From Streptomyces sp. GESEQ-35 (GTDB lineage Bacteria; Actinomycetota; Actinomycetes; Streptomycetales; Streptomycetaceae), in the NCBI RefSeq assembly GCF_017948485.1, contig NZ_JAFFSX010000001.1:744001-808000 (forward strand): a DNA stretch of 64,000 nucleotides, read 5' to 3'. The translations under genes and the position numbers were made by a program. Shown here one piece after another: positions 56,741 to 64,000 of this stretch (position 1 is the stretch's first letter; the number at the start of each line of letters is the position of its first letter). The notes beneath the pieces are model-generated. The model was not told where the DNA came from, did no database searches, and saw only the letters and a program-made list of their open reading frames with translations.

Positions 56741-58417
56741 ATGGCACAGGCCGCCGACGCAGCGCGGACCGTCATCATGACCGTGGACGACGACCCGGGA
56801 GTCTCCCGTGCCGTCGCCCGCGACCTGCGGCGCCGCTACGGCGCGTCGTATCGGATCGTGCGCGCGGAGTCCGGCGAGTCGGCGCTGGAGGCACTGCGCG
56901 AGCTGAAGCTGCGCGGCGATCTGGTGGCTGTGATCCTGGCCGACTACCGCATGCCTCAGATGAACGGCATCGAGTTCCTCGAACAGGCCCTGGACGTGTA
57001 TCCCGGGGCACGCCGGGTGCTGCTGACCGCGTACGCGGACACGAACGCGGCGATCGACGCGATCAACGTCGTCGACCTCGACCACTATCTGCTCAAGCCG
57101 TGGGATCCGCCCGAGGAGAAGCTCTATCCCGTCCTCGACGATCTGCTGGAGGCATGGCGCTGTAGCGACTTCCGGCCGGTGCCCAGCACCAAGGTGATCG
57201 GGCACCGCTGGTCGGCGCGTTCCTCGGACGTACGGGAGTTCCTGGCCCGCAACCAGGTGCCGTACCGCTGGTACTCGGCCGACGAACCCGAGGGCGGACG
57301 GCTGCTGGCGGCCGCCGGCCAGGACGGGCAGCGGCTGCCGGTCGTGATCACCGCGGACGGCACGCCCCTCGTCGAGCCGGACGCGCCGGAGCTCGCCGCC
57401 CACGTCGGGCTGGCGACCACACCGACCGCCGACTTCTATGACCTCGTGGTGATCGGGGGCGGCCCGGCCGGGCTGGGCGCCGCCGTGTACGGGGCCTCGG
57501 AGGGCCTCCGCACGGTGCTCGTGGAGCGGTCGGCGACCGGCGGGCAGGCCGGGCAGAGTTCACGCATCGAGAACTACCTCGGCTTCCCCGACGGCGTCTC
57601 GGGGGCACAGCTCACCGACCGGGCCCGGCGGCAGGCCGCGAAGTTCGGCGCCGAGATCCTCACCGCGCGCGAGGTGACGGGACTGGAGATCAACGGCGCG
57701 GCACGGGTCGTACGGTTCTCGGACGGATCGGCGGTCGCCGCGCACAGTGTGATCCTGGCGACCGGCGTGTCGTACCGGCAGCTTCAGGCGCCGGGCACGA
57801 CCGATCTGACCGGATGCGGCGTGTTCTACGGGTCGGCGCTGACCGAGGCGGCCTCCTGCCAGGGACACGACGTGTACATCGTGGGCGGCGCCAACTCCGC
57901 CGGACAGGCGGCGATGTACCTGGCCCGGGGCGCCAAGTCGGTGACCCTGCTGGTGCGCGGTGTGGACCTGGCGGTGTCGATGTCGTACTACCTGGCCCAG
58001 CAGATCGACGAGGCACCCAACATCTCGGTCCGCGCCCGCACCGTCGTCGAGTCCGCGCACGGCTCCGACCACCTGGAGCAGCTGACCCTGCGTGACATGG
58101 AGAGCGGGCGGACCGAACTGGTCGACGCTCAGTGGCTGTTCGTGTTCATCGGCGCGGCTCCGCTCACCGGCTGGCTGGACGGCACGGTACTGCGGGACGA
58201 GCACGGCTTCATCCTGGCCGGGCCCGACCTCACCCCGGACGGACGGCCGCCTGCGGACTGGGCGCTGGACCGGCCGCCGTACCACCTGGAGACCAACATT
58301 CCCGGCGTGTTCGTGGCGGGCGACGCGCGCGCCGAGTCCGCCAAGCGCGTCGCGTCCGCCGTCGGAGAGGGAGCCATGGCCGTGATGCTCGTCCACCGGT
58401 ATCTGGAGCAGTCATGA
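56741..58417 (+). CDS. Receiver domain fused to thioredoxin-reductase-like flavoprotein
   Basis: 558 residues. Receiver about 8-140 with Asp16-17, Asp68, Thr96 and Lys119 intact; a thioredoxin-/glutaredoxin-like linker about 150-225 without CxxC; then a TrxR-like module with FAD motif GGGPAGLG (239-246), GGQAG, and NADPH motif VGGANSAG (381-388), ending GDARAESAKRVASAVGEG. At the TrxR active-site position the CxxC is altered to A-x-x-C (EAASC, Cys373), so classical thioredoxin reduction is unlikely. The ATG at 56741 has GGGAG 8 bases upstream; GTG at 56708 adds 11 residues. Stop overlaps the kinase start (ATGA). Confidence 0.92.
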   Translation: MAQAADAARTVIMTVDDDPGVSRAVARDLRRRYGASYRIVRAESGESALEALRELKLRGDLVAVILADYRMPQMNGIEFLEQALDVYPGARRVLLTAYADTNAAIDAINVVDLDHYLLKPWDPPEEKLYPVLDDLLEAWRCSDFRPVPSTKVIGHRWSARSSDVREFLARNQVPYRWYSADEPEGGRLLAAAGQDGQRLPVVITADGTPLVEPDAPELAAHVGLATTPTADFYDLVVIGGGPAGLGAAVYGASEGLRTVLVERSATGGQAGQSSRIENYLGFPDGVSGAQLTDRARRQAAKFGAEILTAREVTGLEINGAARVVRFSDGSAVAAHSVILATGVSYRQLQAPGTTDLTGCGVFYGSALTEAASCQGHDVYIVGGANSAGQAAMYLARGAKSVTLLVRGVDLAVSMSYYLAQQIDEAPNISVRARTVVESAHGSDHLEQLTLRDMESGRTELVDAQWLFVFIGAAPLTGWLDGTVLRDEHGFILAGPDLTPDGRPPADWALDRPPYHLETNIPGVFVAGDARAESAKRVASAVGEGAMAVMLVHRYLEQS

Positions 58418-59871
58418 GCGGGCAGCCGTTGCCGTGCAACCCCACGGAGATCGGGTCGCTGTTCCTGTTCGAGAAGCTGTCCCCCGAGCAGCTCGGGCAA
58501 CTGTGCCGCGAGGGGCGGGTGGAGAAGTTCGAGCCCGGGCCCGTGTACACCGAGGGTGATCCGGCCACCTGCTTCTACGTGATGATCGAGGGCACGGTCG
58601 TCCTCTCCCGCCGGGTCGGCGGCGACGACGTGGAGGTCACTCGGACGTCCCAGCGTGGGGTGTACGCGGGGTCCATGCAGGCGTACCTCGGGGACCGGGT
58701 GCGGCAGGTCTACAACAACTCCATGCGGGTCACGGAACCGTCCCGGTTCTTCGTGCTGCCCGGCGAGGCGTTCTCGGACTTCATGCAGCAGTGGTTCCCG
58801 ATGGCCGTCCACCTCCTGGAGGGGCTCTTCTTCGGCTCGAAGAGCACTCAGCGGGCCATCGGACAGCGCGAACGGCTGCTGGCGCTCGGTTCGTTGTCGG
58901 CCGGTCTGACACACGAGCTCAACAACCCGGCCGCGGCGGCCGTACGAGCCACCGCGACACTGCGGGAGCGGGTGGGCAAGATGCGGCACAAGCTCGCCGT
59001 CATCGCCCAGGGCTCCTACTCCCCCGAGGTCATGGCGAACCTCATCGACATCCAGGAACGCACCGCCGAACGCGTCGCCAAGGCCCCCGTGTTGAGCCCA
59101 CTGGAGGCCGCCGACCGGGAGGACGCCCTCACCGACTGGCTCGACGACCACGGCATCCAGGAGGGCTGGCGGATCGCGCCCACCTTCGTGCAGGCCGGTA
59201 TCGACGCCGACTGGCTCGACCAGATCGCGGCTGCCGTGGACGAGGAGATCCTCCCGAACGCGATCGGCTGGCTCAGCTACACCGTCGAGACCGAGCTGTT
59301 GATGGACGAGATCAACGACTCCACCAACCGCATCTCACACCTCGTCGACGCCGCCAAGCAGTACTCGCAGCTCGACCGGGCGCCCTACCAGGTCGCCGAT
59401 GTGCACGAACTCCTCGACTCCACGCTGCTGATGCTCTCGGGCAAGACCGGGGAGCGGATCAAGGTCGTCAAGGAGTACGACCGTACGCTCCCGAAGATCC
59501 CGGCGTACCCGGCGGAGCTCAACCAGGTGTGGACCAACCTCATCGACAACGCGGTCGCCGCGATCAACGACGTCGGGGGCGAAGGGACGTTGACCGTACG
59601 GACGGGGCTCGACCGCGACCAGTTGCTGGTGGAGTTCCGTGACACCGGGCCCGGCGTGCCGCCGGAGATCCGCAGCCGCATCTTCGACCCCTTCTTCACC
59701 ACGAAGCCCGTGGGTGAGGGCACCGGGCTGGGACTGGACATCTCCTGGCGGATCGTCGTCAACAAGCACCACGGCACGCTTCAGGTCGAGTCCGAGCCGG
59801 GCGACACGCGCTTCCAGGTGCTGCTGCCGCTCACCGCGGGGGAATCCGACACACCCGAGGAGCCGGCATGA
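58414..59871 (+). CDS. Cytoplasmic histidine kinase with N-terminal cyclic-nucleotide-binding domain
   Basis: 485 residues, no membrane segments. CNB domain about 10-130 (FYVMIEGTVVLSRRV, SMQAYLGDRVRQVYN), then a His-containing helix LSAGLTHELNNPAAAAV (His167), a helical insert of about 150 residues, and a HATPase_c domain with N-box QVWTNLIDNAVAAI, G1 DTGPGVP and G2 GEGTGLGLDIS. The partner is likely the receiver of the fusion protein just upstream. The ATG at 58414 overlaps that stop; its own stop overlaps the zinc-finger gene start (ATGA at 59868-59871). Confidence 0.92.
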   Translation: MSGQPLPCNPTEIGSLFLFEKLSPEQLGQLCREGRVEKFEPGPVYTEGDPATCFYVMIEGTVVLSRRVGGDDVEVTRTSQRGVYAGSMQAYLGDRVRQVYNNSMRVTEPSRFFVLPGEAFSDFMQQWFPMAVHLLEGLFFGSKSTQRAIGQRERLLALGSLSAGLTHELNNPAAAAVRATATLRERVGKMRHKLAVIAQGSYSPEVMANLIDIQERTAERVAKAPVLSPLEAADREDALTDWLDDHGIQEGWRIAPTFVQAGIDADWLDQIAAAVDEEILPNAIGWLSYTVETELLMDEINDSTNRISHLVDAAKQYSQLDRAPYQVADVHELLDSTLLMLSGKTGERIKVVKEYDRTLPKIPAYPAELNQVWTNLIDNAVAAINDVGGEGTLTVRTGLDRDQLLVEFRDTGPGVPPEIRSRIFDPFFTTKPVGEGTGLGLDISWRIVVNKHHGTLQVESEPGDTRFQVLLPLTAGESDTPEEPA

Positions 59872-60221
59872 CCAGCGACAACATGATCGACCCGACTGTT
59901 CCGCCCAGTGGCACGGGATGCGTGGAGTGCGACGAGGCCGGCGGCTGGTGGTTCCATCTGCGGCGGTGCGCGCAGTGTGGGCACATCGGCTGTTGCGACT
60001 CCTCGCCGGCCAAGCATGCGACCTCGCACTTCCAGGCCACCGGGCATCCTGTGGTCCGTAGTTTCGAGCCGGGTGAGGGATGGTTCTGGAACTACGCGAC
60101 GTCCGAGATGTACGAGGCGGGGCCGGATCTGGCGGGGCCGGTGAGTCATCCGGCTGATCAAGCGGTGCCGGGCCCTGCGGGGCGGGTGCCGGAGGATTGG
60201 GCGCGGGTGTTGCGGGCGTGA
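59868..60221 (+). CDS. UBP-type zinc finger protein
   Basis: 117 residues. Zinc ligands C18-x2-C21, C34-x2-C37, Cys42/43, H50, H54, H60, in the order of the ubiquitin C-terminal-hydrolase (UBP/ZnF-UBP) finger, followed by W-x-W aromatic residues in GWFWNY. A Pro-rich tail follows. Eukaryotic members bind the free C-terminal diglycine of ubiquitin; in bacteria the ligand is unknown (perhaps a small ubiquitin-like or diGly-ended protein, speculative). It is coupled to the kinase gene, so it is probably part of the same signalling unit. Confidence 0.9.
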   Translation: MTSDNMIDPTVPPSGTGCVECDEAGGWWFHLRRCAQCGHIGCCDSSPAKHATSHFQATGHPVVRSFEPGEGWFWNYATSEMYEAGPDLAGPVSHPADQAVPGPAGRVPEDWARVLRA

Positions 60222-60250
60222 GCGCCTAAGAGCTCGGGGGGTTCTGTCCG

Positions 60251-60300
60251 TCGGCGACTGTAGGCCGTCTTGGGCTGGTCGCGCAGTTCCCCGCGCCCCT
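60251..60300. repeat. Streptomyces dispersed intergenic element
   Basis: The stretch ending in GGTCGCGCAGTTCCCCGCGC is, from memory, a widely dispersed Streptomyces intergenic sequence (often found near coding ends). Here it lies between the zinc-finger gene and the LAL regulator gene. Its function is unknown; recognition is by pattern, not by search. Confidence 0.55.
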
Positions 60301-60345
60301 GGCGTCGGACCAGGCACTGTCAGTGGTGCGTGACAGGATGAGTTT

Positions 60346-63288
60346 GTGCCGCAGACCGCCTTCACCTCGCCCATCGTCGGCCGGGAGGACGAGCTTGCTC
60401 GCCTCTCCGGCGTACTGGAGCGCGCCCGTGCCGGCGAGGCTCGCGCCGTTCTCATCGCCGGGGATGCCGGGGTGGGGAAGACGCGGGTGCTGGATGAGGT
60501 GTCCGGGCGGGCCGCCGCTGCCGGGATGACCGTGTTGACCGGGCACTGTGTGGATCTGGGGGACGTCGGGCTGCCGTATCTGCCGTTCACCGAGGTGCTG
60601 GGGGTGCTTGCCGCCGACGAGCGGTTCGCGCCGGTCCTCGCAGCGCATCCGGCCGTGGACCGGCTGCTCGGTGCCGGGTCGCACGACGGCGGGCGGGTGC
60701 GGCTCTTCGAAGGTGTGGCGGGGCTGCTGGCCGACCTGGCGGACATCGCTCCGCTGCTGTTCGTGCTGGAGGACCTGCACTGGGCGGACCAGTCCTCACG
60801 GGATCTGCTGCGGTTCCTGCTCAGCCGCGGCATCCTCCAGCGGCCCGCGGGCGGTGCGCCCACGCATCGGCTGGCGATGTTCGCGTCGTACCGCGCGGAC
60901 GACCTCCATCGGCGTCACCCTCTGCGTCCGCTGCTCGCCGAACTGGTGCGGCTGCCCGCCGTCGAGCGGCTCGAACTGCGGCCGATGGCCGACCCGGACG
61001 TGGCCCGTCTGGTGCGCGGTCTGCGGGCCCGTCCGGTGCCGGACACCACGGTCCGCCGGATCGTCGAGCGCGCCGAGGGCAACGCCTTCTACGCGGAGGA
61101 ACTGCTGGCCGCCACGGACGCGGAGGCCGGCGGGGTACCCAGCGGTCTCGCGGACGTCCTCCTCATCCGCGTCGAGCAGCTGTCCGACACGGCCCAGCAG
61201 GTGCTGCGTACGGCGGCCGTCGCGGGGCGGCGGGTCGAGCACGACCTGCTGCGGGACGCGGTCGGACTCCCCGAGGACGAGCTGGAGTCGGCACTGCGGG
61301 AGGCCGTGGAGCGGCAACTCCTCGTCTCCGGGGGCGGCGACACGTACTCCTTCCGGCATGCCCTCGCCCGTGAGGCGGTGTACGCCGATCTGCTCCCGGG
61401 TGAACGGGCCCGGCTGCACGGATCGTTCGCCCGGCTGCTCTCCGGCCGGGGGCACCGCGCGGAGACCGCGGCCGAGCGTGCCCACCACTACCGCGCGAGC
61501 CATGACCTGACCGAGGCCCTGGCCGCCACGCTGGAGGCCGCCGACCATGCCCACCGGCTCGGTGCTCCCGCCGAGGAACTCAGGCACCTGGAAGCCGCGC
61601 TCGACGTGTGGTCTTCGGTGGACCCGACCGCCCGGCCCTCGGGCGAGGGCATCGACAGGGTGACGCTGACGCTGCGCGCCTCCGCCGCGGCCGCGCACGC
61701 CGGGGAGTCGCACCGCGCGGTCTCCCTGACCCGCTCCGCGCTGGCCGGCATCGGCCAGGACGCGGATTCGGAACTCGCCGCCCGGGTCCGCTACACGCTC
61801 GCCGGGAACCTGATCAGCGTCGACAGCCTGACGGCGGCGTTCGCGTACAGCAGCGAGGCGCTCGCCCTGATCCCCGCCGAACCCGCGTCGCGGACCTGGG
61901 TGTGGGCGGCGGCCACGCATGTGATGGCGGCCCGCCAGGTCGGGGAGACCGAGGTCGCGATCCGTGTCGCCCGCCAAGCCCTGCGCACCGCCGAGCAGTT
62001 GCAGGTGACGGACGCCCAGGCAGACCTGCTGATCTCGCTGGCCACTCTCGAAGGCGGCGGCCGCCGCACACCTCAGGGCCGCGAGCGGCTGAAGGAGGCC
62101 CGGGAGCTGGCCCGCAGTTCGGGCAACGCCCCGGTGGAGATGCGCGCCCTGTTCAACCTCGCCATGGGCTGCTTCGAGTCCGGTGATCTGGAGGAGTGCC
62201 TGCCCTGGCTGGCCGAGGGCCTGGAGCGCGCCCGCCGCGCCGGGCTGCTGTCCTCGCCGTATCCGCTGGAGATGCGCTATCTCCAGCTGCTGGTGCTGTA
62301 CACCCTGGGACGCTGGGACGAGTGCCTGAGCGCGGCGGCCAGCGACGCCGAGGTGCTGCCGGCGGCCGGCGGATACACGGCGGGTCCCGCGCTGTACGTC
62401 GCCCTGGCGCGCGGCGACGTCAAGGCCGCCGACCGTGCGCGCGCCCTGTTGGAGGGGCCGTTCGACTGGATGGCCACGCTCGTCGCGGGCATCGTGCTGA
62501 CGGACGCCGCCGCGCTGCTCGGCGATCAGGACGAGGCGGTGGAGCAGATGCGGTCGACGGTCGCGGCGCTCACCGACGACGCCGGCACGCCTCCCGACGC
62601 GACGGTCCGCCTCGCCGCACTCGCCCTGTCCGCCGTCGCCGACTCGGCCGTCGCACTCCGCCGCACCGGCGACGAGGCCGGGGCGCACCGCCTGGCGGAG
62701 ACGGCGGTCGAGCTGGTGGAGCTGGCGCGGAATGTGGCCGGGCACGGTGACGACGGCATCCCGCAGGGCCCGGAGGGCCAGGCGTGGCTGGCCCGGGCCG
62801 AGGCGGAGTGGATGCGAGCCGTATCCGGTTCGGACGCGGAGGCGTGGGGGAAGGCGGTCGCCGCGTTCGACTTCGGCGACCCGTACGAACGGGCGCGCTG
62901 CCGACTGCGGTACGCCGAGGCCCTGTTGGCGGCCGACCGTCGCGAGGAGGCGGCCGTCGAGGCCGGCGCGGCCCGGGAGATGGCCGTCGAACTCCGCGCC
63001 ACGCCACTGCTGGAGCGGGCCGACGCCCTGATCCGCCGGGGCAGGCTGTCGGACACCGGCAGCCACAGCCCGTCACTGCTCACCGCACGCGAGCAGGACG
63101 TCCTGCGGCTCCTCGCCCTCGGCCGCAGCAACCGGCAGATAGGCGAGGAGCTGTTCATCACCGGCAAGACGGCGAGCGTCCACGTCTCCAACATCCTCGG
63201 CAAGCTGAGCGCCGCCAGCCGCACCGAGGCCGTGGCGATCGCCTACCGGCGGGGCCTGATCACCCCGGAGCCGACGGCGTCCGGCTGA
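60346..63288 (+). CDS. LAL-family (large ATP-binding LuxR) transcriptional regulator
   Basis: 980 residues. N-terminal AAA/STAND-like ATPase: Walker A AGDAGVGKT (about 40-48), Walker B-like LLFVLEDLHWAD; a long TPR-like helical middle; C-terminal LuxR helix-turn-helix LTAREQDVLRLLALGRSNRQ ... TASVHVSNILGKL. LAL proteins activate secondary-metabolite or sugar operons in response to an unknown ligand. GTG start at 60346. No adjacent biosynthetic cluster is seen in the window; the SGNH gene downstream is convergent. High-GC antisense frames inside are ignored. Confidence 0.93.
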   Translation: MPQTAFTSPIVGREDELARLSGVLERARAGEARAVLIAGDAGVGKTRVLDEVSGRAAAAGMTVLTGHCVDLGDVGLPYLPFTEVLGVLAADERFAPVLAAHPAVDRLLGAGSHDGGRVRLFEGVAGLLADLADIAPLLFVLEDLHWADQSSRDLLRFLLSRGILQRPAGGAPTHRLAMFASYRADDLHRRHPLRPLLAELVRLPAVERLELRPMADPDVARLVRGLRARPVPDTTVRRIVERAEGNAFYAEELLAATDAEAGGVPSGLADVLLIRVEQLSDTAQQVLRTAAVAGRRVEHDLLRDAVGLPEDELESALREAVERQLLVSGGGDTYSFRHALAREAVYADLLPGERARLHGSFARLLSGRGHRAETAAERAHHYRASHDLTEALAATLEAADHAHRLGAPAEELRHLEAALDVWSSVDPTARPSGEGIDRVTLTLRASAAAAHAGESHRAVSLTRSALAGIGQDADSELAARVRYTLAGNLISVDSLTAAFAYSSEALALIPAEPASRTWVWAAATHVMAARQVGETEVAIRVARQALRTAEQLQVTDAQADLLISLATLEGGGRRTPQGRERLKEARELARSSGNAPVEMRALFNLAMGCFESGDLEECLPWLAEGLERARRAGLLSSPYPLEMRYLQLLVLYTLGRWDECLSAAASDAEVLPAAGGYTAGPALYVALARGDVKAADRARALLEGPFDWMATLVAGIVLTDAAALLGDQDEAVEQMRSTVAALTDDAGTPPDATVRLAALALSAVADSAVALRRTGDEAGAHRLAETAVELVELARNVAGHGDDGIPQGPEGQAWLARAEAEWMRAVSGSDAEAWGKAVAAFDFGDPYERARCRLRYAEALLAADRREEAAVEAGAAREMAVELRATPLLERADALIRRGRLSDTGSHSPSLLTAREQDVLRLLALGRSNRQIGEELFITGKTASVHVSNILGKLSAASRTEAVAIAYRRGLITPEPTASG

Positions 63289-63317
63289 CGAGCCCCGTCA
63301 GCCGGGTCGGATATGGG

Positions 63318-64000
63318 TCATGCACAGTCGAGGCTGTCCAGGTCCACGGCGTCCGCCATGGCCTGCATTCCCTTGTCGTTGGGGTGCAGATGGTCGCCGT
63401 TGTCGAAGAAGGGCAGGATCCGCTCGGGGTCGTAGGGGCTGCGCAGGATGCGGTCGAAGTCGGTGACGGCGTCGAACTCCCCGCCGGCTCTGACGAATTG
63501 GTTCACTTCCTGGCGTACGGCCTCGGCCGCCGGGTCCCATTCGGACCAGCCCTTGAAGGGTCCGACGGTGGCACCGACGACGCACTTACCGGCGGCGTGC
63601 GCCCGCGCGATGATCTCCCGGTAGCCGTCGATCATGGCCTGGGCGGTGACGCCCGTATGGGCCTTGATGTCGTTGACGCCCTCGAAGAGGAACACGGTGC
63701 GCACGCCCGGCTGGGACAGGACGTCGCGTTGCAGCCGGTTGAGGGCGCTCTGGCCGGCGCCGTCGGCCAGCACCTTGTTGCCGGAGATCCCCTCGTTCGC
63801 CACACCCTTGACGTCCGTGTCGGCCTGCTGGAGCCGGCGGGCGAGATAGTCGGGCCAGCGGCGGTTGAGATCGGTGGTGGACTGCCAGCCGTCGGTGATG
63901 GAGTCGCCGAGGGCGACGACCGCCGCCGAGGTGGTACGGACGGAGACCGCGTCGAGGTAGAACCACGAGCCGGTCGTACCCGTCCAGTTGGCGGCACCCT
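63318..64000 (-). CDS. SGNH/GDSL hydrolase, N-terminus off the right edge
   Basis: About 227 residues visible; the start lies beyond base 64000. Block I VALGDSITDG (Ser nucleophile), block II with NEGISGNK (Gly), block III GVNDI (Asn), block V DHLHPND (Asp-x-x-His). These are the full catalytic residues of GDSL esterases/lipases. The beginning GSWFYLDAVSVRTTS suggests an upstream beta-sandwich carbohydrate- or N-terminal domain, and such Streptomyces enzymes are usually secreted. Likely substrate: an ester of a polysaccharide or lipid. Convergent with the LAL gene. Confidence 0.9.
   Translation of the reverse strand, partial: GAANWTGTTGSWFYLDAVSVRTTSAAVVALGDSITDGWQSTTDLNRRWPDYLARRLQQADTDVKGVANEGISGNKVLADGAGQSALNRLQRDVLSQPGVRTVFLFEGVNDIKAHTGVTAQAMIDGYREIIARAHAAGKCVVGATVGPFKGWSEWDPAAEAVRQEVNQFVRAGGEFDAVTDFDRILRSPYDPERILPFFDNGDHLHPNDKGMQAMADAVDLDSLDCA

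Noticed and set aside
56741..58417. Genuine thioredoxin reductase
   Set aside because: The CxxC pair is not present and a receiver is fused to it, so the standard name would be misleading.
60796..63066. 756-codon minus-strand open frame opposite the LAL regulator
   Set aside because: Antisense shadow of a gene with Walker A and LuxR motifs; no domain recognisable in it.

Overview
The window is very GC-rich, with codon use, GTG starts, GGAGG ribosome-binding sites, 4-base ATGA/GTGA gene overlaps and many TetR/MarR regulators typical of Streptomyces. The GlgE-TreS-Pep2-GlgB maltosyltransferase operon, CYP105-like P450 with a 3Fe-4S ferredoxin, SigB-family sigma factor, LAL regulator and ANTAR protein support the same genus. 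The mixture of accessory enzymes, degraded genes and a partly duplicated metabolic set (an isolated hemC, and a glycogen operon of a kind that streptomycetes often carry twice) suggests a chromosome arm rather than the core. I cannot name a species.

Layout. 1-2.2 kb: a partial transposase-like fragment, a DUF1931 histone-fold gene, a PsiE-type membrane protein, and two stretches of decayed sequence, including a shattered short-chain dehydrogenase. 2.2-5.7 kb: a complete P450 operon (P450, ferredoxin, ferredoxin reductase, dehydrogenase). 5.9-11.5 kb: regulators (an atypical OmpR-type regulator, MarR, two TetR), a P450 that lacks about 70 residues, and two short-chain dehydrogenases, with several clear operator-like palindromes. 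11.6-18.8 kb: an ATP-dependent DNA ligase, a secreted NPP1 protein, a Tat-exported glycosidase, a questin-oxidase-family protein, GNAT, hemC and unknowns. 19-21 kb: an ABC-2 exporter with its MarR regulator and a 21-bp palindrome.

21.3-34.1 kb is the metabolic centre: a SigB-family sigma factor, an ANTAR protein and a VOC protein, then glgX translationally coupled to a GHKL ATPase-like gene on the minus strand, and on the plus strand glgE-treS-pep2-glgB. Together these genes cover trehalose to maltose, maltose 1-phosphate, linear alpha-glucan, and branching and debranching, that is, the GlgE route of glycogen/trehalose exchange. An acyl-CoA ligase gene follows.

36-50 kb: secreted proteins, NDH-2, a FUSC membrane protein, a RsbW-like ATPase, a strong intrinsic terminator with possible small RNA, an MFS exporter with TetR, a saccharopine-dehydrogenase-like enzyme, and a two-component system next to an L,D-transpeptidase lipoprotein. 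50-56.6 kb: FAD dehydrogenase with TetR, AlkB, metallo-beta-lactamase-fold enzyme, DUF4032, universal stress protein, VOC. 56.7-60.2 kb: a tightly coupled operon of a receiver/thioredoxin-reductase-like fusion, a cyclic-nucleotide-domain histidine kinase and a UBP-type zinc-finger protein. This is the most unusual apparent system here. The window ends with a 980-residue LAL regulator and the C-terminal part of an SGNH hydrolase. I found no tRNA, rRNA or CRISPR array.
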